A DNA stretch of 64,000 bases from Heliopora coerulea (GCA_030142905.1 JASJOG010000295.1:271282-335281); one strand, 5' to 3'; positions 19,659-29,458 are shown, counted from the stretch's first letter. A program made the numbers and translations. The notes: generated by a model not told the origin, from the letters alone.

Positions 19659-19708
19659 AAAGATATACTCATTGCACTTACGCCCTTGGAGCGTAAGAGT
19701 ATATCTTT
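19659..19708 (+). other. Terminal hairpin with 7-nt AUUGCAC bulge
   Basis: AAAGATATACTC (19659-19670) pairs with GAGTATATCTTT (19697-19708), and TTACGC (19678-19683) pairs with GCGTAA (19691-19696). The 7 nt ATTGCAC (19671-19677) bulge out with nothing unpaired opposite. AUUGCAC is the U1A recognition sequence in U1 stem-loop II and, as bulges, in the U1A mRNA 3' UTR. The hairpin ends 11 nt before the U1 junction. Confidence 0.75.
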
Positions 19709-19806
19709 ATCAAAATAAAACTTACCTGACGCGAGAGGTACTTTGATCATGAAGGAAGTCCTCTCAGGATGAGGCCCTCTCATTGCACTTCGATTGGGTT
19801 GACTCC

Positions 19807-19838
<32 letters not shown>

Positions 19839-20044
19839 TATAATTTCTGTTAGTGGGGACCTGCGTTCGCGCTCGTCCCCTCCCTCCCTCCCTATCAAAG
19901 CGTAAAGCTGAAGTGAAAACGGATTAGTGAGTGAAACACGATGTAGGTGATGGTGTAGTTCGGTGCGTTCCTAACAATATCTTCGTCCAGTTGGCCGCCA
20001 CACACAGCGCTAGCTATAAAAATGCTATAGTCCTTACGCCTCCT

Positions 20045-20163
20045 GTCTACGACCATACCACCGGGAAAGCACCGGTTCTCGTCAGATCACCGAAGTTAAG
20101 CCCGGTCGGGCGGAGTTAGTACTTGGATGGGTGACCGCCTGGGAATACCCCGTGTTGTAGTCT
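20045..20163 (+). rRNA. 5S: 5S ribosomal RNA
   Basis: Complete copy, in the unit whose U1 is split by the 7.1-kb insertion. Confidence 0.95.
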
Positions 20164-20272
20164 TTGTTTGCCGAACAATAAGGTACGCTACAGCAACGTC
20201 CGCTGACCAAAACGAACCACAACATGTTTGTCGGCGTTTTTCGTTCTTAAACTGATTTTTTTCCTTTTCGCT

Positions 20273-20458
20273 ATCGCTTCTCGGCCTCTTGGCTAAGATC
20301 AAGTGTAGTATCTGTTCTTATCAGCTTAATATCTGGTATGCCAGGCAACGCCTGGCTCATATATTAAACTGATTTTTGGACCTCGGCCATGGGATTGAAG
20401 CTTGCTTCACCCTGGCCACGGGTTGTCTCGGTCTTGCACTAAATCCGAGTACGGCCCC
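20273..20458 (+). ncRNA. U2: U2 snRNA (intact)
   Basis: It starts ATCGCTTCTCGGCC and contains the branch-site recognition GTGTAGTA, the Sm site ATTTTTGG and stem-loop IV (CTCGG/CCGAG) with loop CTTGCACTAAA inside a T-T pair. At 186 nt it is close to human U2 (188). Reference intact copy. Confidence 0.95.
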
Positions 20459-20849
20459 TTCCCCAAAGGGGAAGAACAACAATAACAATTGAAATGATAT
20501 GAAAGGAAAACGGTCAGAGCAGCAAGTAATGTGTTTTGTTTGTGCGATTACATTTCAGGTCAGCTTTGAATGTGTCCCTGGAGACGAAGCGCCGTGTCTC
20601 TGGAGAGCATGATGCGGACAAGGTTGGCTGCTTGGCGATTGCAAGGAACGACAAGATGACGAACCATCGCCCGCCCGCCCGCCCGCCCGCCCACAGTTCC
20701 AAGGAGTAGCGAAGGAAATGCTAGAGATAAAACATGGTAGGTAATCATTTCAGTCATTCCTAGCTAAGTTGATGCACCAAGCAACGTTCCTACCACATGC
20801 GACAGTGTGAAATGAACCAATCAAAACGTTGCCTTTCGCCGGAAAACGC

Positions 20850-20938
20850 ATACTTACCTGACGCGAGAGGTACTTTGATCATGAAGGAAGTCCTCTCAGG
20901 ATGAGGCCCTCTCATTGCACTTCGATTGGGTTGACTCC

Positions 20939-20970
<32 letters not shown>

Positions 20971-21013
20971 TATAATTTCTGTTAGTGGGGACCTGCGTTC
21001 GCGCTCGTCCCCT
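20850..21013 (+). ncRNA. U1: U1 snRNA
   Basis: Full-length copy. Confidence 0.95.
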
Positions 21014-21176
21014 CCCTCCCTCCCTATCAAAGCGTAAAGCTGAAGTGAAAACGGATTAGTGAGTGAAACACGATGTAGGTGATGGTGTAGTTCGGTGCGT
21101 TCCTAACAATATCTTCGTCCAGTTGGCCGCCACACACAGCGCTAGCTATAAAAATGCTATAGTCCTTACGCCTCCT

Positions 21177-21295
21177 GTCTACGACCATACCACCGGGAAA
21201 GCACCGGTTCTCGTCAGATCACCGAAGTTAAGCCCGGTCGGGCGGAGTTAGTACTTGGATGGGTGACCGCCTGGGAATACCCCGTGTTGTAGTCT
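21177..21295 (+). rRNA. 5S: 5S ribosomal RNA
   Basis: Complete copy. Confidence 0.95.
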
Positions 21296-21531
21296 TTGTT
21301 TGCCGAACAATAAGGTACGCTACAGCAACGTCCGCTGACCAAAACGAACCACAACATGTTTGTCGGCGTTTTTCGTTCTTAAACTGATTTTTTTCCTTTT
21401 CGCTATCGCTTCTCGGCCTCTTGGCTTGACAAGAGGTCCGTCTTCGTCCGTTGTGATCAACGTTCCAGTGAGTCTCTCTACGAGTCTACGAGTCTATCTT
21501 CGAGTGCTGTTAGGTGCTAACGGTGGAAGCC

Positions 21532-22929
21532 ATGCTGGAGGCAACTCCTAACACTGTTACACCTCGCTTCGAGAGTTCCAACGTCCCAAGTGGTGCCGTG
21601 GCTGACGACCGTGCCCCGAGGGGTGGCTCTTCTCAGAGCCTTTCAGCTGCGGCCCTCTTGCCACATAAGGACCGATGTGCCTTCATCGACGTCCCCGAGC
21701 TCGCCTTGGCAGGCAAGCAGCCGCTGAAACCACAAGAAGTTTGGGACTCCTTTTCTAAGGACTTTCACCCTGCAAAGGACTTCTTCTCCTGCATACAGAT
21801 GGTTCGCCCAAACCGTCTTCGAGTCTGGTGCCCTTCGGCCACCGTGCTGGAGGACGTCCTCAACACCGGGTTAACACTTCGGGATCATCCCGTACGTATT
21901 CGACCAGTGGTGGATCGATGCTGGCTCACCGTCACGCACCTCCCATATGGTTTATCGGAGCAGGCAATTCACCAATTCTTTTCGGAGTTCGGTGAAGTTC
22001 AAAAAATCCGCTTCGTTCAGTTCCGCGAAGTTTATACTGGCACAATCAAAGTCCTGATGGCGTTACATAAGACCATCCCAACCCGCATCCGTGTTCTTGG
22101 TCATGCCGGCCTAGTTTATCATCCAGGCCAGGCCCGCACCTGCTTTCATTGTGGGGTAGTGGGCCACGAATCCAAGACCTGCCCGGAAAAAAAGACGACG
22201 TCCCCGAAGCGCAAGCGTAAGAGACGCCGTCCATTGCAACCGCCGGCTACCGAGCCGTCTCAGCAACAGTCCAATCCTTCTGGACCTACGATTCCAGCCT
22301 CATCCGAGGCTCCATCTGTTATTGATCTTCCTACCGACGAGTCCAACCCGTCCATACCTCCTTTGGACTCCTCATCCTCAGTTACTTTAAATCCTAACCC
22401 AACCACAACAGTAGAAATCGAAATGGAGGCGCCCAGTTCCCCGAAGGGAGCCGCTGACCCTCCTGTATCCGACGTGGCTACTACTCACGAGAACGAACAT
22501 AGTCCTGCCATTGTTCCCACCGAGCAACGGCCTCCGACTTCTGTTCCATCTACTGATTCACCACCGACCAAAATACTTTACGCTGAAGACTGGGTTAAGC
22601 TTCATAGAGCAAACCTTAATCTCCCGGTGGATTCCCGACCTACGGCCTCGGGGGAAGCCCCCTTGGACGACTCCGAGCCACACCTTGACGACGTCGAAGG
22701 TGACGAGAAACCAATGTCTCGACCTGAGCTGAGATCTTTTCGAAAATCTCGCAAACGTAAGCCTGCGCCTATACCTTCGGGCATAGGCCTGGCATGTGTC
22801 CGTACCTCTTCGAAACCAGTACCAGTTTGTGGTACTGGTCCAAAATCGACCTCTAACGCCGGGGAGGGTCCATCGGACCCTTCCCTTACGGCGTCTTCTT
22901 CTGTCACGGGTCCGCGGACCTCCACGTAG
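21532..22929 (+). CDS. ORF1-like zinc-knuckle protein (465 aa)
   Basis: Same family as the protein at 30056. It has the conserved DRCAFIDVPELAL entry, an RRM-like LTVTHLPYG segment, the knuckle CFHCGVVGHESKTC and a following KRKRKRRR basic stretch. It is longer than subfamily a, with an extra LYAEDWVKL block and a basic FRKSRKRKPAP block before the C-terminal TGPRTST. First ATG used. Confidence 0.8.
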   Translation: MLEATPNTVTPRFESSNVPSGAVADDRAPRGGSSQSLSAAALLPHKDRCAFIDVPELALAGKQPLKPQEVWDSFSKDFHPAKDFFSCIQMVRPNRLRVWCPSATVLEDVLNTGLTLRDHPVRIRPVVDRCWLTVTHLPYGLSEQAIHQFFSEFGEVQKIRFVQFREVYTGTIKVLMALHKTIPTRIRVLGHAGLVYHPGQARTCFHCGVVGHESKTCPEKKTTSPKRKRKRRRPLQPPATEPSQQQSNPSGPTIPASSEAPSVIDLPTDESNPSIPPLDSSSSVTLNPNPTTTVEIEMEAPSSPKGAADPPVSDVATTHENEHSPAIVPTEQRPPTSVPSTDSPPTKILYAEDWVKLHRANLNLPVDSRPTASGEAPLDDSEPHLDDVEGDEKPMSRPELRSFRKSRKRKPAPIPSGIGLACVRTSSKPVPVCGTGPKSTSNAGEGPSDPSLTASSSVTGPRTST

Positions 22930-23099
22930 TCATCCCGAATCACACACGTTTTTTGTCACCTCACTCCTTCGGCAGGGCGTAGTTACTTCTGCTTCAGCCC
23001 TGTCGCGGGTGACCACGCGGAGAATCTGGCGCAAGGGAGTGGGTCTCGCGAGCCCATTTGGTCTGAGTATCTAGCGATATGATACCTCCCTGGGGCTTG

Positions 23100-23132
23100 C
23101 CCTGCTTGCACACAACCTTCGGGTTGACAGGG
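23100..23132 (+). other. 3' tail hairpin with CUUGCACA bulge
   Basis: CCCTG 23100-23104 pairs with CAGGG 23128-23132. CTTGCACA 23105-23112 is unpaired opposite A23127. CAACC 23113-23117 pairs with GGTTG 23122-23126 around a TTCG loop. The inner AUUGCAC hairpin of subfamily a is missing here. Confidence 0.6.
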
Positions 23133-23703
23133 AAGTCAAGTCCAAAACAAGATCAAGTGTAGTATCTGTTCTTATCAGCTTAATATCTGGTATGCCAGGC
23201 AACGCCTGGCTCATATATTAAACTGATTTTTGGACCTCGGCCATGGGATTGAAGCTTGCTTCACCCTGGCCACGGGTTGTCTCGGTCTTGCACTAAATCC
23301 GAGTACGGCCCCTTCCCCAAAGGGGAAGAACAACAATAACAATTGAAATGATATGAAAGGAAAACGGTCAGAGCAGCAAGTAATGTGTTTTGTTTGTGCG
23401 ATTACATTTCAGGTCAGCTTTGAATGTGTCCCTGGAGACGAAGCGCCGTGTCTCTGGAGAGCATGATGCGGACAAGGTTGGCTGCTTGGCGATTGCAAGG
23501 AACGACAAGATGACGAACCATCGCCCGCCCGCCCGCCCGCCCGCCCACAGTTCCAAGGAGTAGCGAAGGAAATGCTAGAGATAAAACATGGTAGGTAATC
23601 ATTTCAGTCATTCCTAGCTAAGTTGATGCACCAAGCAACGTTCCTACCACATGCGACAGTGTGAAATGAACCAATCAAAACGTTGCCTTTCGCCGGAAAA
23701 CGC

Positions 23704-23792
23704 ATACTTACCTGACGCGAGAGGTACTTTGATCATGAAGGAAGTCCTCTCAGGATGAGGCCCTCTCATTGCACTTCGATTGGGTTGACTCC

Positions 23793-23824
<32 letters not shown>

Positions 23825-23867
23825 TATAATTTCTGTTAGTGGGGACCTGCGTTCGCGCTCGTCCCCT
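23704..23867 (+). ncRNA. U1: U1 snRNA
   Basis: Full-length copy. Confidence 0.95.
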
Positions 23868-24030
23868 CCCTCCCTCCCTATCAAAGCGTAAAGCTGAAGT
23901 GAAAACGGATTAGTGAGTGAAACACGATGTAGGTGATGGTGTAGTTCGGTGCGTTCCTAACAATATCTTCGTCCAGTTGGCCGCCACACACAGCGCTAGC
24001 TATAAAAATGCTATAGTCCTTACGCCTCCT

Positions 24031-24122
24031 GTCTACGACCATACCACCGGGAAAGCACCGGTTCTCGTCAGATCACCGAAGTTAAGCCCGGTCGGGCGGA
24101 GTTAGTACTTGGATGGGTGACC
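24031..24122 (+). pseudogene. 5S: 5S rRNA lacking its 3' end, joined to a SINE-like body
   Basis: 5S sequence runs normally to GGGTGACC and then turns into the element body. The last ~27 nt of 5S, the 5S-U2 spacer and U2 nt 1-22 are missing from this unit. The internal promoter region is retained. Confidence 0.85.
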
Positions 24123-25008
24123 CGCCATGGTTCGCTCATTCAAGGCTAACTCCGGCGTGAATTCACAGTCACAGTGGTTGATGACATAGGACATATGAGA
24201 ACCGGTGTAGGAACTGCCGCCAGTCGGCTGCAAGAACATGGCTAAATGGATACATTAACGGACCAAAAGAGTACAGGATAACCCCTTAAACATAGGATAC
24301 CGAGCAGCAAAAAGCTCTCGGACCAGGACATTCCTACGGGAATTCTCAGGACCACACTGTGGTCAGAATACAGGTGGATGAGGTGCGGGGCCATAAAACA
24401 GATGATGACATAAGAGAGTCCTTGGACGAGATTGGGGGGTCTCACTACCAAGCTCTCGTAATACGGATACTGGACAATGAAAATAAGACTACCCATGGAA
24501 CATAGGATAACCTACCAGGCAAAAAGCCGTAGGACCAGGACACCCTCGAGTAAAGAGGACAACCGTTCGCCAATAAGGCTACCCAGTCGTGGACATAATA
24601 CGAGTATGCAAGTTGGGGTCATGGTGGCAGCATGGCCCCGGCAGTGCGGGGCACAGTGAGAGTGTGCCCCAGGAATAACCAAGGTGGTTACAGTGAGAGT
24701 GTGCCCCTAACAGAACCGGAATATGGATAATGAATAAGGACAACCCAAGACCAGCGTGGCATTCCGGCAGCCTCAGTGAGAGTGGGGACAAAGGAAGTTG
24801 AGACACAGTGAGAGTGTGCCCCATGTCGTCTTCTCGGAAAGGACGTAAAATCGTAGGACCAACAAGGAACAGCACCGATTTAAGGCACTAGGCCTAGTGT
24901 GTGTAAAACTAAGTACAAGTGTGTAATAAGTTCGGTTCCCTTGCACAAGTCGTCGGCCCATAGCACTACGGGCCTTAAAGGACTTATGGGAACACCAAAC
25001 CTCAAAAC
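24123..25008 (+). mobile_element. 5S-headed SINE-like element, family A (copy 1)
   Basis: 886 bp of non-coding sequence (978 bp with the 5S head) ending CTCAAAAC exactly at U2 nt 23. Two hairpin modules (24300-24321 and 24511-24533) each end before ACCAGGACA and have compensated stems. Repeats of ACAGTGAGAG occur, one forming a perfect GGGGCACA/TGTGCCCC stem (24648-24670). The tail 24935-24993 shares the UUGCAC-bulge architecture of the U2-nt-22 elements. It looks like a Pol III SINE with 5S-derived head (SINE3 style), unusually long for a SINE. Confidence 0.7.
24935..24993 (+). other. 3' tail structure of family A
   Basis: GTTCCC 24935-24940 pairs with GGGAAC 24988-24993. TTGCAC 24941-24946 is unpaired opposite AT. 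AAGTC 24947-24951 pairs with GACTT 24981-24985. Inside, GGCCC/GGGCC presents a 10-nt loop ATAGCACTAC closed by C-G, one base from AUUGCAC. Confidence 0.6.
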
Positions 25009-25172
25009 AAGATCAAGTGTAGTATCTGTTCTTATCAGCTTAATATCTGGTATGCCAGGCAACGCCTGGCTCATATATTAAACTGATTTTTGGACCTCGG
25101 CCATGGGATTGAAGCTTGCTTCACCCTGGCCACGGGTTGTCTCGGTCTTGCACTAAATCCGAGTACGGCCCC
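25009..25172 (+). pseudogene. U2: U2 snRNA 3' part (nt 23-186)
   Basis: U2 resumes at AAGATCAAG. Nt 1-22 are absent from this unit rather than displaced upstream. Confidence 0.85.
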
Positions 25173-25563
25173 TTCCCCAAAGGGGAAGAACAACAATAAC
25201 AATTGAAATGATATGAAAGGAAAACGGTCAGAGCAGCAAGTAATGTGTTTTGTTTGTGCGATTACATTTCAGGTCAGCTTTGAATGTGTCCCTGGAGACG
25301 AAGCGCCGTGTCTCTGGAGAGCATGATGCGGACAAGGTTGGCTGCTTGGCGATTGCAAGGAACGACAAGATGACGAACCATCGCCCGCCCGCCCGCCCGC
25401 CCGCCCACAGTTCCAAGGAGTAGCGAAGGAAATGCTAGAGATAAAACATGGTAGGTAATCATTTCAGTCATTCCTAGCTAAGTTGATGCACCAAGCAACG
25501 TTCCTACCACATGCGACAGTGTGAAATGAACCAATCAAAACGTTGCCTTTCGCCGGAAAACGC

Positions 25564-25652
25564 ATACTTACCTGACGCGAGAGGTACTTTGATCATGAAG
25601 GAAGTCCTCTCAGGATGAGGCCCTCTCATTGCACTTCGATTGGGTTGACTCC

Positions 25653-25684
<32 letters not shown>

Positions 25685-25727
25685 TATAATTTCTGTTAGT
25701 GGGGACCTGCGTTCGCGCTCGTCCCCT
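25564..25727 (+). ncRNA. U1: U1 snRNA
   Basis: Full-length copy. Confidence 0.95.
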
Positions 25728-25890
25728 CCCTCCCTCCCTATCAAAGCGTAAAGCTGAAGTGAAAACGGATTAGTGAGTGAAACACGATGTAGGTGATGGT
25801 GTAGTTCGGTGCGTTCCTAACAATATCTTCGTCCAGTTGGCCGCCACACACAGCGCTAGCTATAAAAATGCTATAGTCCTTACGCCTCCT

Positions 25891-26009
25891 GTCTACGACC
25901 ATACCACCGGGAAAGCACCGGTTCTCGTCAGATCACCGAAGTTAAGCCCGGTCGGGCGGAGTTAGTACTTGGATGGGTGACCGCCTGGGAATACCCCGTG
26001 TTGTAGTCT
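25891..26009 (+). rRNA. 5S: 5S ribosomal RNA
   Basis: Complete copy. Confidence 0.95.
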
Positions 26010-26140
26010 TTGTTTGCCGAACAATAAGGTACGCTACAGCAACGTCCGCTGACCAAAACGAACCACAACATGTTTGTCGGCGTTTTTCGTTCTTAAACTG
26101 ATTTTTTTCCTTTTCGCTATCGCTTCTCGGCCTCTTGGCT

Positions 26141-27682
26141 AGAAAGAGGTTCTGTGTACGTCCATTGCGATCGAAGTACTACGAGTTCTACGAGACCTAC
26201 GAGTTTGCTGTTAGACGCTGGTGGCGGATCCATGCTTCAGTCAATGACTGATAACGCTGCCACGTCTCGCTCCGAGTTGAACAACGCTTCAGGTGGTGCC
26301 GTGGCTGTTGACCGTGCCATTCGTGGTGGCTCTTTTCAGAGCCTTGCAGCTGCGGCCCACCTGCCTTACCAGGATCGATGTGCCTACGTCGATGTTCCGG
26401 AGCTGGCCTTACGGGGAAAGCCGCCGCTCAAGCCCCAAGAAGTCTGGGACACCTTCTCAAAGGACTTTGCTCCCGTCAAGGACTTCTTCTGCTGTATACA
26501 GATGGTCCGACCAAACCGCTTGCGAGTCTGGTGCCCGTCTTCAACTGTTCTCGAGGATGTCCTCAATACAGGACTGACCCTCAGGGGTCACCCACTCCGC
26601 ATCAAGCCGATCATCGACCGGTGTTGGCTGACGGTGACCCACCTGCCCTACGGCCTATCCGAACAGGCAATTCGCCAGTTCTTCGAGGCTTTCGGCGAAG
26701 TGCGAGCCATTCGGTTCGTACAGTTTCGACAAGTTCTTACTGGAACTATCAAAGTTTTGATGGCTCTTCGCAAGACTGTCCCTACCCGGATCCAAATCCT
26801 TGGTCATGCGGGCCTGGTCTACCACCCCGGCCAGGTCCGTACCTGTTTCCACTGTGGAGCTACTGGCCACGAGTCAAAACGCTGCCCAGGGAAAAAGACT
26901 CCGTCTCCCAAGCCCAGGCGAAAGAGACGAAGCCCCAAGAACACCGCGGTTCCTGAGACGACCCAGCGTCCGTCCAGTGGACCTTCGAACACTACAGTCC
27001 CTCCAGACAACTCACACAACCCCCGTTCTAGGGAAGCCATCTCAGATGCAAACCCTCCTTCCACTCCAATTCGGGAGTTGGCGAATATCGTGCTAAGCGA
27101 TGAGGACGAACAACCAGAGGTCTTCAGTTCCCCGAAAGGAACATTTGGCCCTCCCAAATCCGATACTGTCGATACCCACATCGAACCCGTTCCCGCCAAT
27201 CCTCCAACTGAGGAAAGGCCTGCCCCTGACGCTGACTTTACGGACCCACCACCAGTTCAACAACAACAACTGAACACCAACCGTAAAGCTCCCAGGCGGA
27301 AAACCCCTGCTCCCTTAACCTTTGGGATCGATCTGGTGTGCTCACCATTGCACCCTCCAGTGTCCTTCGGGGGCAAAGAAAAAACAGGCACCGGGACGGT
27401 CCCATCGGGACCTCCCATTTCGGTGTCTTCTTCATCTGACACGGGTCCGCGGACCCTCACGTAGCCATCCAGTACCACACACGTTTTTGTCACCTCACTC
27501 CTTCGGCAGGGCGTAGTTACTTCTGCTTCAGCCCTGTCGCGGGTGACCATGCGGAGAATCTGGCGCAAGGGAGTGGGTTTCGCGAGCCCATTTGATCTGA
27601 GTATCTAGCGATATGATACCTCCCTGGGGCTTGCCCTGCTTGCACGCAACCTTATGGTTGACAGGGAAGTCAAGCTTAAAAC
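26141..27682 (+). mobile_element. ORF1-only element at U2 nt 22/23 (subfamily c)
   Basis: 1,542 bp. The 5' end AGAAAGAGG can pair with CCTCTT of the U2 flank. The tail reads CCCTG, CTTGCACG, CAACC, TTAT, GGTTG, A, CAGGG, so the hairpin is kept with a different tetraloop. Confidence 0.85.
26232..27464 (+). CDS. ORF1-like zinc-knuckle protein (410 aa)
   Basis: Same family, with knuckle CFHCGATGHESKRC followed by PKPRRKRRSPK. The C-terminus TGPRTLT matches the ancestral-looking end of subfamily b. The GTG-initiated extension upstream is not conserved, so the first ATG is used. Confidence 0.8.
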   Translation: MLQSMTDNAATSRSELNNASGGAVAVDRAIRGGSFQSLAAAAHLPYQDRCAYVDVPELALRGKPPLKPQEVWDTFSKDFAPVKDFFCCIQMVRPNRLRVWCPSSTVLEDVLNTGLTLRGHPLRIKPIIDRCWLTVTHLPYGLSEQAIRQFFEAFGEVRAIRFVQFRQVLTGTIKVLMALRKTVPTRIQILGHAGLVYHPGQVRTCFHCGATGHESKRCPGKKTPSPKPRRKRRSPKNTAVPETTQRPSSGPSNTTVPPDNSHNPRSREAISDANPPSTPIRELANIVLSDEDEQPEVFSSPKGTFGPPKSDTVDTHIEPVPANPPTEERPAPDADFTDPPPVQQQQLNTNRKAPRRKTPAPLTFGIDLVCSPLHPPVSFGGKEKTGTGTVPSGPPISVSSSSDTGPRTLT

Positions 27683-28237
27683 AAGATCAAGTGTAGTATC
27701 TGTTCTTATCAGCTTAATATCTGGTATGCCAGGCAACGCCTGGCTCATATATTAAACTGATTTTTGGACCTCGGCCATGGGATTGAAGCTTGCTTCACCC
27801 TGGCCACGGGTTGTCTCGGTCTTGCACTAAATCCGAGTACGGCCCCTTCCCCAAAGGGGAAGAACAACAATAACAATTGAAATGATATGAAAGGAAAACG
27901 GTCAGAGCAGCAAGTAATGTGTTTTGTTTGTGCGATTACATTTCAGGTCAGCTTTGAATGTGTCCCTGGAGACGAAGCGCCGTGTCTCTGGAGAGCATGA
28001 TGCGGACAAGGTTGGCTGCTTGGCGATTGCAAGGAACGACAAGATGACGAACCATCGCCCGCCCGCCCGCCCGCCCGCCCACAGTTCCAAGGAGTAGCGA
28101 AGGAAATGCTAGAGATAAAACATGGTAGGTAATCATTTCAGTCATTCCTAGCTAAGTTGATGCACCAAGCAACGTTCCTACCACATGCGACAGTGTGAAA
28201 TGAACCAATCAAAACGTTGCCTTTCGCCGGAAAACGC

Positions 28238-28326
28238 ATACTTACCTGACGCGAGAGGTACTTTGATCATGAAGGAAGTCCTCTCAGGATGAGGCCCTCT
28301 CATTGCACTTCGATTGGGTTGACTCC

Positions 28327-28358
<32 letters not shown>

Positions 28359-28401
28359 TATAATTTCTGTTAGTGGGGACCTGCGTTCGCGCTCGTCCCC
28401 T
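28238..28401 (+). ncRNA. U1: U1 snRNA
   Basis: Full-length copy in a wholly intact monomer. Confidence 0.95.
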
Positions 28402-28564
28402 CCCTCCCTCCCTATCAAAGCGTAAAGCTGAAGTGAAAACGGATTAGTGAGTGAAACACGATGTAGGTGATGGTGTAGTTCGGTGCGTTCCTAACAATAT
28501 CTTCGTCCAGTTGGCCGCCACACACAGCGCTAGCTATAAAAATGCTATAGTCCTTACGCCTCCT

Positions 28565-28683
28565 GTCTACGACCATACCACCGGGAAAGCACCGGTTCTC
28601 GTCAGATCACCGAAGTTAAGCCCGGTCGGGCGGAGTTAGTACTTGGATGGGTGACCGCCTGGGAATACCCCGTGTTGTAGTCT
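28565..28683 (+). rRNA. 5S: 5S ribosomal RNA
   Basis: Complete copy in an intact monomer. Confidence 0.95.
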
Positions 28684-28792
28684 TTGTTTGCCGAACAATA
28701 AGGTACGCTACAGCAACGTCCGCTGACCAAAACGAACCACAACATGTTTGTCGGCGTTTTTCGTTCTTAAACTGATTTTTTTCCTTTTCGCT

Positions 28793-28978
28793 ATCGCTTC
28801 TCGGCCTCTTGGCTAAGATCAAGTGTAGTATCTGTTCTTATCAGCTTAATATCTGGTATGCCAGGCAACGCCTGGCTCATATATTAAACTGATTTTTGGA
28901 CCTCGGCCATGGGATTGAAGCTTGCTTCACCCTGGCCACGGGTTGTCTCGGTCTTGCACTAAATCCGAGTACGGCCCC
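28793..28978 (+). ncRNA. U2: U2 snRNA (intact)
   Basis: Uninterrupted 186-nt copy; both retrotransposon target sites are empty. Confidence 0.95.
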
Positions 28979-29369
28979 TTCCCCAAAGGGGAAGAACAAC
29001 AATAACAATTGAAATGATATGAAAGGAAAACGGTCAGAGCAGCAAGTAATGTGTTTTGTTTGTGCGATTACATTTCAGGTCAGCTTTGAATGTGTCCCTG
29101 GAGACGAAGCGCCGTGTCTCTGGAGAGCATGATGCGGACAAGGTTGGCTGCTTGGCGATTGCAAGGAACGACAAGATGACGAACCATCGCCCGCCCGCCC
29201 GCCCGCCCGCCCACAGTTCCAAGGAGTAGCGAAGGAAATGCTAGAGATAAAACATGGTAGGTAATCATTTCAGTCATTCCTAGCTAAGTTGATGCACCAA
29301 GCAACGTTCCTACCACATGCGACAGTGTGAAATGAACCAATCAAAACGTTGCCTTTCGCCGGAAAACGC

Positions 29370-29458
29370 ATACTTACCTGACGCGAGAGGTACTTTGATC
29401 ATGAAGGAAGTCCTCTCAGGATGAGGCCCTCTCATTGCACTTCGATTGGGTTGACTCC

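Larger units (their letters stand above)
12584..19719 (+). mobile_element. U1 snRNA-targeting Tx1-like non-LTR retrotransposon (copy 1)
   Basis: 7,136 bp, full length: the 5' end (TCTTGTGGTATCTGCC) is the same in both copies. It has a structured leader, ORF1 (zinc knuckle), ORF2 (APE endonuclease plus reverse transcriptase), a 3' UTR with a duplicated module and a terminal AUUGCAC hairpin. Both ORFs are open, so it is potentially active. The sense position downstream of the U1 promoter may allow transcription from that promoter. Confidence 0.9.
12566..19881 (+). pseudogene. U1: U1 snRNA split after nt 18
   Basis: Nt 1-18 are at 12566-12583 and nt 3-164 at 19720-19881. The duplicated target is ACTTACCTGACGCGAG (nt 3-18). 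The downstream part lacks the first two U1 bases and its promoter. Confidence 0.9.
21427..23148 (+). mobile_element. ORF1-only element at U2 nt 22/23 (subfamily b)
   Basis: 1,722 bp. The leader has ACGAGT repeats. Its first bases (CAAGAGG) can pair with CCTCTTG of the U2 flank. The tail 23100-23132 folds as CCCTG/CAGGG, an 8-nt CTTGCACA bulge opposite one A, then CAACC/GGTTG with a TTCG tetraloop. Confidence 0.85.
21405..23312 (+). pseudogene. U2: U2 snRNA split between nt 22 and 23
   Basis: Nt 1-22 are at 21405-21426 and nt 23-186 at 23149-23312, with no duplication. Confidence 0.9.
26119..27846 (+). pseudogene. U2: U2 snRNA split between nt 22 and 23
   Basis: Nt 1-22 are at 26119-26140 and nt 23-186 at 27683-27846. 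Confidence 0.9.

Noticed and set aside
24123..25008. Family A as a protein-coding element
   Set aside because: Its frames are short, differ between the two copies through indels and have no recognisable domain.
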